From assembly GCA_039105265.1 (NCBI GenBank), contig JAPFFF010000003.1, positions 3,348,001 through 3,412,000 of the forward strand: 64,000 nt of DNA. Reading direction: 5' to 3'. This document shows positions 56,189 to 64,000 of this stretch, piece by piece. How positions within the stretch are numbered: the stretch's first letter is position 1; each line of letters begins with the position of its first letter. The notes beneath the pieces are model-generated. The model was not told where the DNA came from and ran no database searches. It saw only the letters and a list, made by a program, of their open reading frames with translations. This DNA comes from Tritrichomonas musculus (lineage: Eukaryota > Parabasalia > Tritrichomonadida > Tritrichomonadidae). The position numbers and the translations under genes were made by a program.

Positions 56189-58192
56189 TTAAATTAATTT
56201 TCTTGTTGCGAAATAGTAATTTTTATAATCATCTGGTCTTAAAATTCGGGTCGTATTTACAGTAGAAATTTTTGGGGTTGTTTTCTTAAAATCAAAATTA
56301 TCTATCGTATCGAGCTGATCTTCATTTGCAATACATAAATGAAATAAAAATTTAGATGGAATATAAAGTAGGGACAAATTTGGATTGAATCTTTTCCTAT
56401 TATTGAAAAAATATACTCTTGATGGAGTATATCCTATTGAATGAAAGAACATTATATCAGAAGCTTTCGTCACATGAACATTAGGAGGACATCGTTTGAT
56501 AAATTTATCATTTTTTTCTTTATATAGAGTATTGCATTCAGCGCATATCATGTCAACAATGAAATGCTCATTAAAATAAAGTGAGGAATTGAATAATGAC
56601 CACGCAATATGTGCAATAGCTGTGTCATCCTGCAACTCATGCGAAAACCTTGAAAATTCAACCATGGATACGTTATTTTGATACAAGAATTCAACAAGTC
56701 GTCTTGACATTATCCAACCTACTCCACCACAACTATATTCAATATTTTTAAAGTATTCAGTAACCAAGAATTTCAATACAATATGCTTAATAGGATCAAT
56801 AATTTTTTCAATTTTATCCAAGTAGCGATTAAAATTATCCAAATCAAGAAAAGTATCATCAGCCGCTCGAAAGAACCAAGGCACATTTTTAAACTGATCT
56901 AAAAAAACTCTTTTCAAAAAATCATTTTTACAACTTAGTCCATATGGACCATCTCTTACTTCATGACAAGGAGTTGTTACGTAAGGCATTGTAAAATTGG
57001 CAGATGGACCTTCTTTTCCAAAAATAAAGACAAAATCAAATGTACGATTTTTATAAAATTCCATATTTTGCACCATTTTTACGATTTCTTGAATTCTTGA
57101 AGATGCTTGAACTGTTACAAGATAGAATATAACGCATCTTGTTACGTTCGACTGGTTGAAATTATAAAATTCATATTTTGACATTATTAAATCAGTATAT
57201 TTTGGTATAAATCCTTTGTTTTCATTTCCTTCAATTATTGGCTTTTTGATCTTTTCAAGAGGAGGAGTATTTTTACGTATTTCATTTAAATCTAGTTTAT
57301 GATACTTATAGAGATGAGTATTTAAACAGATATTGAATGTTTTTTGATCGACATTATATAGAAATATTGTTGATGAAAATGAATTCATTTGTCGACTAAA
57401 CTTATGCATAGTCTTTGGGAAAAACCGCATTCCAGTCGTAATAAAATCTGATGCTCGATATAAATCTTGGTTTGGACAAGATTCTAATGGCTGTATTTCG
57501 CAATTCCCACAAATTTTATCTGTCATAAAAGGGTTATCAAAATAATTAGTTGAATTAAACATTTTTGAAAGTAATCGCGTGTGTGCTGAATGAGAAAATC
57601 CACCTTCTGAAATTTGAGCAATTTTTTCAAAAGAAATATTATTATCAACAATATATTGAGAAAACGCTCTTGAAACTAACCAACCAGAAATATCGCTGAT
57701 TTGATGATCAGAGACATGAGATTTGAAAATTATGTGCTTTTTTGGATCAGCAAATTGCTCCATAAGTTTAATATATCGAAGCAAATTCTTAAAGTTAACA
57801 TGATTCAAGGTATTCGATATATATAACCAATTGAGTTGTGGATGACGATTTATAAAATGATGATATATTTCGGTATCAATACAGGGTAGATTAAGTTTTC
57901 CGTTATATACTGCTGTACAATTTGAGTCAATGTGCGGATATAATTTATCAACTTTATGATTTGGTAATGAAATCATTTGAATTTGAAAAATACCAAGTTT
58001 TATCAAAATTTGATCCATCCATGTTCTTGATGCGAGATAAAGTGAATTTCTATCAAGAAAATGTGAGTTCAAATAGAAATAACATTGAGGCGTAAATGAC
58101 AAAGAAAAATATCCAACAAATATCATCAGAAAAGAAATTATCACAAAGACAACTTGCAATATATTAATATGCTTTTGCTTTTTAACTTCCAT
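56189..58192 (-). CDS. Type II membrane glycosyltransferase, tandem GT31/Fringe-like domains
   Basis: The 667-residue Golgi-type protein has a short basic cytosolic N terminus and a signal-anchor helix at about 12-34 (VVFVIISFLMIFVGYF), then two related lumenal domains. The C-terminal one (about 345-620) has AADDTFLD with D445-D446-T447 in the place of the Fringe/C1GALT1 metal-binding DxD, and the acceptor-side motif CGGVGWIMSRRLVEF. The N-terminal one (about 110-300) shows the same order but S126-N127-T128 replaces DDT and the GG of GGxGW is lost (DISGWLVSRAF), so it is probably non-catalytic. Both end in cysteine-bearing NxxxxDxICxxC segments. The sugar and acceptor are unknown; beta-1,3 transfer is the usual reaction of the family. 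Confidence 0.75.
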   Translation of the reverse strand: MEVKKQKHINILQVVFVIISFLMIFVGYFSLSFTPQCYFYLNSHFLDRNSLYLASRTWMDQILIKLGIFQIQMISLPNHKVDKLYPHIDSNCTAVYNGKLNLPCIDTEIYHHFINRHPQLNWLYISNTLNHVNFKNLLRYIKLMEQFADPKKHIIFKSHVSDHQISDISGWLVSRAFSQYIVDNNISFEKIAQISEGGFSHSAHTRLLSKMFNSTNYFDNPFMTDKICGNCEIQPLESCPNQDLYRASDFITTGMRFFPKTMHKFSRQMNSFSSTIFLYNVDQKTFNICLNTHLYKYHKLDLNEIRKNTPPLEKIKKPIIEGNENKGFIPKYTDLIMSKYEFYNFNQSNVTRCVIFYLVTVQASSRIQEIVKMVQNMEFYKNRTFDFVFIFGKEGPSANFTMPYVTTPCHEVRDGPYGLSCKNDFLKRVFLDQFKNVPWFFRAADDTFLDLDNFNRYLDKIEKIIDPIKHIVLKFLVTEYFKNIEYSCGGVGWIMSRRLVEFLYQNNVSMVEFSRFSHELQDDTAIAHIAWSLFNSSLYFNEHFIVDMICAECNTLYKEKNDKFIKRCPPNVHVTKASDIMFFHSIGYTPSRVYFFNNRKRFNPNLSLLYIPSKFLFHLCIANEDQLDTIDNFDFKKTTPKISTVNTTRILRPDDYKNYYFATRKLI

Positions 58193-58424
58193 ATCAATTT
58201 AAATTTATTGCTGAAAAACAAAAAAACGTTATATCAATTTTCAATTGAAATATGGCCTTCATTCAATGAATTGATTGCAATCATTTCTCTTTGAATATAA
58301 AAGTGTGTATAATTTGGGCGTGAATTCTATAATATTTAATTTCGGAAAACACTTTACATTTGATGAATACATTAGAATTAGTTTGAAAAATATTTTATGC
58401 ATAATATATATATATATATAATTT

Positions 58425-59900
58425 TTAAACAACACCAAATTTATTTTGCCACTGCTCATATTTCGTTGTATCATAAGCATCACTGGCACTAGTTCGCTCA
58501 AGAGCAAGTAAAACATCTTCTTTTGTGATTAAACCTAATTTTATTTCACTTGGAAGAACTTCATCAAGATAGTCATCACCATATTCTTCTTGCAAATTGT
58601 TCATAAGTTTTCTGAGAGGCTGCATTGCTGCTTCTTTGCATACAAGCCTAATATCACTTCCACTATAACCCTCAGTCTTTTTGGCAAACTCTGAAAAGCT
58701 TTTCTCAAGCCCTGGTTCTGCTATATCGCTAGTTAATAATGATGCAAACATTAGTCTTCGTGATTCTTCTTCAGGAAGAGGAACCAAAATACGTTTTTCA
58801 AGTCTTCTGAGTAATGCAGGGTCAAGATCGAAAGGAAAGTTTGATGCAGCAAGAACAAAAACTAGAGCATCGCTTTGTACAAGTCCATCCATTTGAATAA
58901 GAAATTCTGTTTTCATTCGACGTGATGCTTCATGCTCATCTTGTGAAGATCGCTTGCTCATAACGGCATCAAGTTCATCGATGAAAATTGTTGATGGAGC
59001 ATGATAACGAGCAAGTTCAAAAAGAATGCGAATGAGCTTTTCAGAATCTCCACGCCATTTTGATACGATGGTTGATACACTGACATTAAAGAAAGTAGTT
59101 CCTTCACCTGCTACTGCTTTAGCAAGCATAGTTTTGCCAGTTCCGGGAGGACCATGCAACAAAACACCTCGCCACGGACGCAATAGTTTCTTCCCTTCAA
59201 AAAGTTGTGGGAATTTGAGAGGCATTACTACTGCTTCTCGAAGAACACGTTTTGTTTCTGTTAAACCAACAATATCAGACCATTTTACGCCAGGATTATC
59301 AATGTAAATATCTCTAGCTATAACTGAGGTAAGATCACCGAAATCAGCACGAAGCTGTAATGGAATTGGTTTCATAAGTCTAACATCTGCTGGGAGGTTT
59401 TCGTCCTTCTTTTTCGAACTTGGTCTTTGACCTGAAACAGGCGTTTGCGAAGAACTAGGATTTTGACTTTGGTCTTGATTTAATTGTTCAAGTGGATCGA
59501 TTTGATTTGCGCGATTAGGAAGGCCAACTTTTGGCTTTATAACTCGAGGAGGAGGGCGGCCATCATCTTTTTGCTGTGGAAGCATACCTCCTTTCTTTTG
59601 TTGTTGCGAAGACTGTGATTTTGGTGATAATTTGGTAAGTTTTGGCTTCTGACCATATTTTAATTCTTGAAAAGACTCATACTCAATTAAAATCTCATTG
59701 AAATTGATGTTATCGCATATTTCATAACGATCTGAAGGAATACCAGATTCCTGCGCAAGCCTTTCAGCTGAATCAATATATCCTTGTGATATCATAAAAT
59801 TCATGCATAAAACAACTGCATCTCGAATACGCCTTTTTCTTTCGGCTTCTTCAGCTTCTTTTCCAGGCGTTCCCTTTGGTCTTCTGAGTTCAAGAGTCAT
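58425..59900 (-). CDS. Katanin p60-like AAA ATPase with LisH (KATNAL2-like)
   Basis: The 491-residue meiotic-clade AAA ATPase of the katanin group severs microtubules as a hexamer. The N-terminal LisH-type segment (about 25-70, CMNFMISQGYIDSAERLAQE) is followed by a disordered Gln/Pro linker (about 80-160), as in KATNAL2, rather than the MIT domain of katanin p60. AAA motifs are complete: Walker A GPPGTGKT at 250-257, Walker B TIFIDELDAV, sensor 1 LAASN, the second region of homology (DPALLRRLEKRI), and the pore loop with KWRGDSEK. The C terminus ends with the helical Vps4-like tail (EQWQNKFGV). It probably trims flagellar, mitotic or axostyle microtubules. A partner katanin p80 is not in the window. 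An AT dinucleotide run lies just downstream of the stop (about 58401-58420). Confidence 0.92.
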   Translation of the reverse strand: MTLELRRPKGTPGKEAEEAERKRRIRDAVVLCMNFMISQGYIDSAERLAQESGIPSDRYEICDNINFNEILIEYESFQELKYGQKPKLTKLSPKSQSSQQQKKGGMLPQQKDDGRPPPRVIKPKVGLPNRANQIDPLEQLNQDQSQNPSSSQTPVSGQRPSSKKKDENLPADVRLMKPIPLQLRADFGDLTSVIARDIYIDNPGVKWSDIVGLTETKRVLREAVVMPLKFPQLFEGKKLLRPWRGVLLHGPPGTGKTMLAKAVAGEGTTFFNVSVSTIVSKWRGDSEKLIRILFELARYHAPSTIFIDELDAVMSKRSSQDEHEASRRMKTEFLIQMDGLVQSDALVFVLAASNFPFDLDPALLRRLEKRILVPLPEEESRRLMFASLLTSDIAEPGLEKSFSEFAKKTEGYSGSDIRLVCKEAAMQPLRKLMNNLQEEYGDDYLDEVLPSEIKLGLITKEDVLLALERTSASDAYDTTKYEQWQNKFGVV

Positions 59901-60327
59901 AAAATTTAATAACGAAATTTTTAAACGTTCTCCTGAAATAAAATTTTATGAAAAATTTATTTTTCATAAAAACAAGTAATCTTAAAATTAATAGTTGAAA
60001 TTGCAATAATCAGTATCAGTTATATTACAACTAAATATTTAAAATAAAATGATGAAATCATATATAATATATTAATTAAAATGATGCCAACATTTGATAT
60101 GAACAAAAAAATGGAATAATGACGCCAAATTTTATTTAACTAATTGTTGAAATGAGATAATTTAATATCTCAAATCGACTAAGTTGGTTTCTTCAAGTTG
60201 ATAATAGAAGAACAACTAGTAATTAAATTACATTTACCATCAAATTTTTTGAATATACAATACATCTTTATCATCCAAGAAAATAGTAGCGTAATACAAA
60301 TATAGAATCGTATAAAATTTTATGATA
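59901..60327. other. AT-rich spacer
   Basis: Nothing recognisable. Contains short AT runs only. Confidence 0.6.
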
Positions 60328-60546
60328 TCATAAATCCTGGCTTGAATTAAGTAAAGGATAATTAACTAAGGACACATCTGCGCTTGCAGAAATATCTCTT
60401 TTTGCTTGTGGTAAACATTTTGACGATATTTTTTTGAAACAATAAAAAAGATGTCGATGAATCATTGGGAAAACAAACAATAAAATTACGCAAATAATTG
60501 TGAAATATCCTAAAAAATATGTAATTGAGTTAGGTGAAACGCCCAT
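60328..60546 (-). CDS. Small single-pass membrane protein
   Basis: The 72-residue product is not recognised. One helix at about 9-27 (YFLGYFTIICVILLFVFPMI) is followed by a basic stretch (HRHLFYCFKKISSKCLPQAKR) and a C-terminal tail with YPLL, which resembles a YxxL sorting signal. The frame extends upstream only through a TTG to 60603. I chose the ATG at 60546 because a TCATT initiator is 6 bases ahead of it. With no signal peptide, a signal-anchor or tail-facing-cytosol topology is likely. Confidence 0.55.
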   Translation of the reverse strand: MGVSPNSITYFLGYFTIICVILLFVFPMIHRHLFYCFKKISSKCLPQAKRDISASADVSLVNYPLLNSSQDL

Positions 60547-60552
60547 TTCGTA

Positions 60553-60557
60553 AATGA
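60553..60557 (-). promoter_or_regulatory. TCATT initiator that sets the 60546 start
   Basis: TCATTTACGAAATG on the minus strand; the +1 A would lie inside any longer reading frame, favouring the shorter protein. Confidence 0.5.
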
Positions 60558-60862
60558 TGTGAAATCTAAAGATAAAATAAATTATTTGCATTAAGTAATT
60601 CAAAAAGTTGACATTCTTACATAAATGAATAAGATTGAACTCTTATCCATCAGTTAGGAACAGCTTTTTTTACTTTATATGATTTCGTATGAAGAATCTA
60701 TGGAAGTTGTCTGAGTCATTAATAAATATGAGCATTAATTCAATAAAATAAAAATACATTTATAGTGAGTATAATATAAATTCAATCCATAATGCAAAAA
60801 TAGTGATTACTATCAAAATCATTAAAAAATAATAGATATAGAGTATTAAAAAATAAAGAAGT

Positions 60863-61405
60863 TTAATATTTCTTTCCGTATGGAGAAGTCAAGTAAACTA
60901 AATATATAGCAAAAGCAACAAGATAAATCAATGCAACTGTTAAAAGGCCATCATTTGATTTAATTTCTGGCTGGCATGGAATAACAGCACGATATTTATG
61001 AATGAAATATTCGCCTTTTAATTCAACTGCTGCCTCTGCTTGTTCTAAAGATGCTGGAGAAGCGATGGCGAGTAAATCTTCAACAAAAAGAGATCTGTGG
61101 GAGCGAACTTGGCCGATGATTCGGTTGTATATAGATTCGAGATCACCTTCGGGTTTAAGATTCCAGTTAAAACCATCATAGTAATGCGTTTGATTTTTAA
61201 GATTAGGGCAAATTTCTTGTTGAATTGGTTCCATACGTTTATTGAAAGAAGCAACAAGTGTATAAGCGATAAATGAGTGGAAAACTATAAAAGTAATTGT
61301 AAATAAGAAATTCTCTTTTACAAAGACGAAAAAGTCTTTAAATCCATCAACCCATGTGTAGTTTTGATATTTAGCAGGAGTAGAATGAGATGGTCTAGAA
61401 CTCAT
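60863..61405 (-). CDS. Two-pass membrane protein, hypothetical
   Basis: The 180-residue protein is not recognised. Both termini are likely on the same side: helix 1 at about 34-52 (FLFTITFIVFHSFIAYTLVA), a hydrophilic loop of about 105 residues with one N-x-T sequon (NQT) and two cysteines (C64 and one near 145), helix 2 at about 157-174 (LLTVALIYLVAFAIYLVYL) and a short tail SPYGKKY with a C-terminal dilysine-like KKY. An ER residence is plausible from the tail. The loop could be lumenal and disulphide-bonded. CACCTTTATAACTT lies about 12 bases before the ATG and may include a CCTTT (M5-type) core promoter word. It diverges from the eS4 gene. Confidence 0.7.
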   Translation of the reverse strand: MSSRPSHSTPAKYQNYTWVDGFKDFFVFVKENFLFTITFIVFHSFIAYTLVASFNKRMEPIQQEICPNLKNQTHYYDGFNWNLKPEGDLESIYNRIIGQVRSHRSLFVEDLLAIASPASLEQAEAAVELKGEYFIHKYRAVIPCQPEIKSNDGLLTVALIYLVAFAIYLVYLTSPYGKKY

Positions 61406-61896
61406 TAATATTTTAAGTTATAAAGGTGAAAAAATAGAAAAGAAATAGACCGTTTCAGTTTTTTATTCAAATTTGTGAATTAAATTTAAAAAGTTGATAG
61501 TCTTTCACTACAACCACACAAAAATAAAAAAAATAAACTGTTTATATCTTGATATTTAATGCAACTTATTAGAATACAAAAGTAATTTTTACAATTTATA
61601 TTAGTTTTTTTTTCCTTTAGGCAATTAATTATAATAATCCAAAATTTTAAAATTTTAAAATAATTCAAATGACTTTTTAAGTTTTTACAAATAAAAATAT
61701 AAATTGTTAATGAAATATATGTTTACAAATTCTTTATGAATAATTTACTCAATTTTTGAAATATTTGGTAAGATTTTGGTGCTTCAAAAATTATCAACTT
61801 TTTGTATCGTAAACGATCGTCATGTTCCTTCTTTGTATGACCAAAAAAATTCTGAGTATAAATGATCGGCCGATACAAAACAGTCAACTTGCTGAA

Positions 61897-61906
61897 TAAC
61901 GGTTAG
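61897..61906 (+). promoter_or_regulatory. TAACGGTTAG Myb-like box upstream of eS4
   Basis: Identical ten-base word to that 41 bases before eS28; here it is 27 bases before the ATG. Confidence 0.55.
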
Positions 61907-61912
61907 GGTCGA

Positions 61913-61917
61913 CCTTT
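61913..61917 (+). promoter_or_regulatory. CCTTT (M5-type) core promoter word of eS4
   Basis: CCTTTTGATTAATG: CCTTT sits 6 bases before the start codon. CCTTT overlapping the transcription start is a described T. vaginalis core promoter element (M5); its use here is inferred, and no TCA initiator is seen at this gene. Confidence 0.4.
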
Positions 61918-61923
61918 TGATTA

Positions 61924-62700
61924 ATGCCACGTTGCCAACGTAAGCACCTTAAGACATTAGCTGCCCCACACCACTGGATGCTTGCTAAAACAGCAGGTAA
62001 ATTTGCTGCTTCACCATCATCAGGCCCACACAAAGCAAGCGAATGCCTTCCACTCATTGTCTTCCTCCGTAACCGTCTAAAGTATGCTTTAACAGCTCGT
62101 GAAGTTACAGCAATTGTCAAGCGTCGTCTTGTTAAAGTCGATGGAAAGGTTCGTGTTGACCCAAGATATCCAGCTGGTCTTATGGATGTCATCGAACTCG
62201 GAAAATCAAATGAACAATTCCGTCTTCTCTACGATTCCAAAGGACGTTATGTTCCACATAAGATTGACTCAAAAGAAGCTGAATTCAAGCTCCTCCGTAT
62301 CAACAAATACTTCCTTGGTGCTCATGGCGTTCCACATCTTGTTTCTCATGATGGCCGCACACTCCGTTATGCTGATCCATCTATCAGACAAAATGATACT
62401 GTTAAATTCAACATTAAATCAGGTGAAATCGAGAACTTTATCAAATTCAAAATTGGCAATGTTGCCATGATTACACAAGGAGGTAACGTTGGTCGTGTTG
62501 GTGTTATCCAAAACATTGAACACCAAACCGCATCATTCGATATCGTTCACGTTAAAGACTCACAAGGTAACGAATTCGCTACACGTATCAACAACGTTTT
62601 CGTCATTGGTGAAGGTGAAAATCCATTTATTACCCTTCCACGTCGTAACGGTGTCCGTCCATCAATTCTTGAAGGAATTGATATCGACGTCCAAAACTAA
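61924..62700 (+). CDS. RPS4: 40S ribosomal protein eS4
   Basis: The 258-residue small-subunit ribosomal protein is recognisable along its whole length: [15 protein letters not shown], the S4 RNA-binding segment ([16 protein letters not shown]), the central eS4 domain ([19 protein letters not shown]) and the KOW motif ([15 protein letters not shown]), ending in an eS4-type tail. Codons are strongly GC-biased compared with neighbours. The ATG is preceded by the shared TAACGGTTAG box and CCTTT. The stop runs into TAAATAAATAAAGG, with the TAAA polyadenylation-type signal overlapping the stop. It is convergent with the partial gene at the right edge, only 60 bp away. Confidence 0.97.
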   Translation: MPRCQRKHLKTLAAPHHWMLAKTAGKFAASPSSGPHKASECLPLIVFLRNRLKYALTAREVTAIVKRRLVKVDGKVRVDPRYPAGLMDVIELGKSNEQFRLLYDSKGRYVPHKIDSKEAEFKLLRINKYFLGAHGVPHLVSHDGRTLRYADPSIRQNDTVKFNIKSGEIENFIKFKIGNVAMITQGGNVGRVGVIQNIEHQTASFDIVHVKDSQGNEFATRINNVFVIGEGENPFITLPRRNGVRPSILEGIDIDVQN

Positions 62701-62760
62701 ATAAATAAAGGATGATATTTTCTTTAAATGCCTTTTTCTCTTTTAAAATTATAAATTTTT

Positions 62761-64000
62761 TTATTCCTCATCATATTTACTCAAAAAAGAAGAAACTACA
62801 TCAAGCATATGAGCAGCATCATAATCTTTTTCTATAAGCGATGATTGGTATAAATCTTCTAAGATATTTAGTGAAATTAAAGAATTGGAAAAATTTTTGA
62901 CCCAAATTCCGTATTTATTTCCAAAATCAGAGGAACTATTAATTAATTCATGAATAAAACATAAAGAGTAAAATTGAAGGTCTGATTCGCCCGTTTGGAT
63001 CATTTCTTGAAGAAAAATACTGATATCATTATAAGATAAAATCATTATATCTTTTGGACATGTTTTTGAAGATTCACACAAAAAAGAGAAAAATAATTTT
63101 TTAATTGGATATGATTTCGAAAATAATAGCGCATTCAATCCGATTTCACATATTGAAGAAAATAAGAAATTTCTAAAAGAACTCCTCTTTAATATTATAA
63201 AAATAAAAGAAGTGATTATATCTCCATAAACGTATTCTTCGATTTCTTTTGCCATTAAAATGGTGAATGATTTAATGAAATGAATATTGCTTACATCTAA
63301 AGTAATTATGCATTTCTTCAAAAAAGAAAGAGCATTATTAACATCTTTGTTTTTTTCTGACAACAAAAGTTTTTCAGAAATTGAAACTAAATTTGAGTTA
63401 TTAATAATTTGAATAGCTAATTCACTCCAATTCATTGCATATTCAAATGCGTTTATAATTTCTCGATATATTTCGTTTTTATTGGATTGAATAAATATAT
63501 CTTGAATGGTATAACATAAAATCAGTTTTTCGATTTCATGGTTTTCATGTTTTAAAAACGATGATAAAGCAGAAATTATACGCTTAGCAATTTTAGTGGT
63601 GGTAATATTGATTTGCAAAATAATTTGAAGAATATTTGAATGAAGTGCAGCTTTATAATAAACTTCATTTAATTTAATAAGATTTTTGCTTATAATTAAT
63701 GAATATTTTTTTTCTGTATCGTCACTATCAGTATTTGAAAGAATACCAGATAATATTGTGAAAATTTCAAGAGGAGGCTGGAATTCATAATTTTTGCTCA
63801 AATTAGAAAAAATAAGTAAAATAAAATGCAAGCAGTCATCATTTCTAAGTAGACTGTATAAAATATTGAAATGGTTTGGAGTTAAACATTTTAAAAAATT
63901 AATTGGAAAAGCTTTTGACAATTCGGCAAGTGATATAAGAGTTGAAAATTGTATATTATTACTTTCTCCTAACATGTGATCAAGTGTTTGGCTAATTTCT
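62761..64000 (-). CDS. Helical-repeat hypothetical protein (5' end beyond the window)
   Basis: The minus-strand frame is open from the right edge to the stop at 62761, at least 412 residues. An internal ATG at 63975 has coding sequence upstream of it (EISQTLDH precedes it), so the true start is probably outside the window. The chain is all helical with leucine/isoleucine-rich repeats of about 40 residues (for example FLKKCIITLDVSNIHFIKSF and ELINSSSDFGNKYG), an armadillo/HEAT-like solenoid. No signal peptide or membrane helix is seen in the available part. It is not recognised; similar solenoids in trichomonads are of unknown function. Confidence 0.75.
   Translation of the reverse strand, partial: EISQTLDHMLGESNNIQFSTLISLAELSKAFPINFLKCLTPNHFNILYSLLRNDDCLHFILLIFSNLSKNYEFQPPLEIFTILSGILSNTDSDDTEKKYSLIISKNLIKLNEVYYKAALHSNILQIILQINITTTKIAKRIISALSSFLKHENHEIEKLILCYTIQDIFIQSNKNEIYREIINAFEYAMNWSELAIQIINNSNLVSISEKLLLSEKNKDVNNALSFLKKCIITLDVSNIHFIKSFTILMAKEIEEYVYGDIITSFIFIILKRSSFRNFLFSSICEIGLNALLFSKSYPIKKLFFSFLCESSKTCPKDIMILSYNDISIFLQEMIQTGESDLQFYSLCFIHELINSSSDFGNKYGIWVKNFSNSLISLNILEDLYQSSLIEKDYDAAHMLDVVSSFLSKYDEE

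Larger units (their letters stand above)
61406..61923. other. Divergent promoter region
   Basis: AT-rich except for the eS4-proximal 120 bases, which hold short palindromes (ATCGGCCGAT near 61865), the TAACGGTTAG box and CCTTT. No gene. Confidence 0.6.

Overview
The window looks like nuclear DNA of a trichomonad, most likely Tritrichomonas foetus or a close relative (Parabasalia). The evidence is combined: very AT-rich spacers, intronless genes (no 5' GTATGT paired with a 3' ACTAACACACAG-type end was seen), TCA-type initiator motifs a few bases before many start codons, and several trichomonad gene families. Those families are DUF3447/ankyrin plus BspA-like leucine-rich repeats, a BTB plus discoidin-like protein, a fused G6PD-6-phosphogluconolactonase, and short-tailed type I surface proteins. 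All names rest on motifs read by eye; no database search was possible.

Layout. 1-4091 (-) is the 5' part of a giant RNF213-like AAA protein running off the left edge. 4.6-8 kb holds a cytosolic carboxypeptidase (tubulin deglutamylase type) and two small genes. 8.2-11.8 kb is a leucine-rich-repeat protein with about seven membrane helices. 11.8-15.3 kb is gene-poor and has hairpins and a mini-transposon-like inverted repeat. 15.3-23 kb holds a helical-repeat protein, a HELQ/POLQ-type helicase, tRNA-Lys(CUU), a small membrane protein, ribosomal protein eS28, a HYLS1-like centriole protein and a small hypothetical. 23-27 kb has a 400-bp TIR element carrying a gene-start-like fragment and a broken DUF3447/BspA gene. 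27.7-30.6 kb encodes an SH3 protein and 14-3-3. 30.6-34.5 kb is a repeat nest: a 1.26-kb inverted-repeat element with a 481-bp MITE inside it, then an unidentified coding relic and a Polinton DNA-polymerase fossil. 34.6-47.5 kb is gene-rich: FKBP15-like, SHIPPO/STPG repeat, Gln-rich coiled coil, small membrane protein, Rab GTPase, G6PD-6PGL, BTB-discoidin and HMG box. 47.5-50.6 kb is gene-poor. 50.6-64 kb holds a 1702-residue surface protein, a tandem GT31-type glycosyltransferase, a KATNAL2-like katanin, two small membrane proteins, ribosomal protein eS4 and a helical-repeat protein running off the right edge.

How the genes fit together. Genes are unlinked single transcription units on both strands, with many divergent and convergent pairs and short spacers. 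A microtubule/flagellum theme recurs (carboxypeptidase, HYLS1, SHIPPO/STPG, katanin), as expected for a multiflagellate cell. Housekeeping genes (eS28, eS4, 14-3-3) have visibly GC-richer codons. The two ribosomal genes share an upstream TAACGGTTAG Myb-like word. I found no CRISPR array or bacterial-type defence system. The most interesting items are the gene-fragment-carrying TIR element, the shared promoter words, the nested MITEs, the half-decayed tandem glycosyltransferase and the RNF213-like giant gene.
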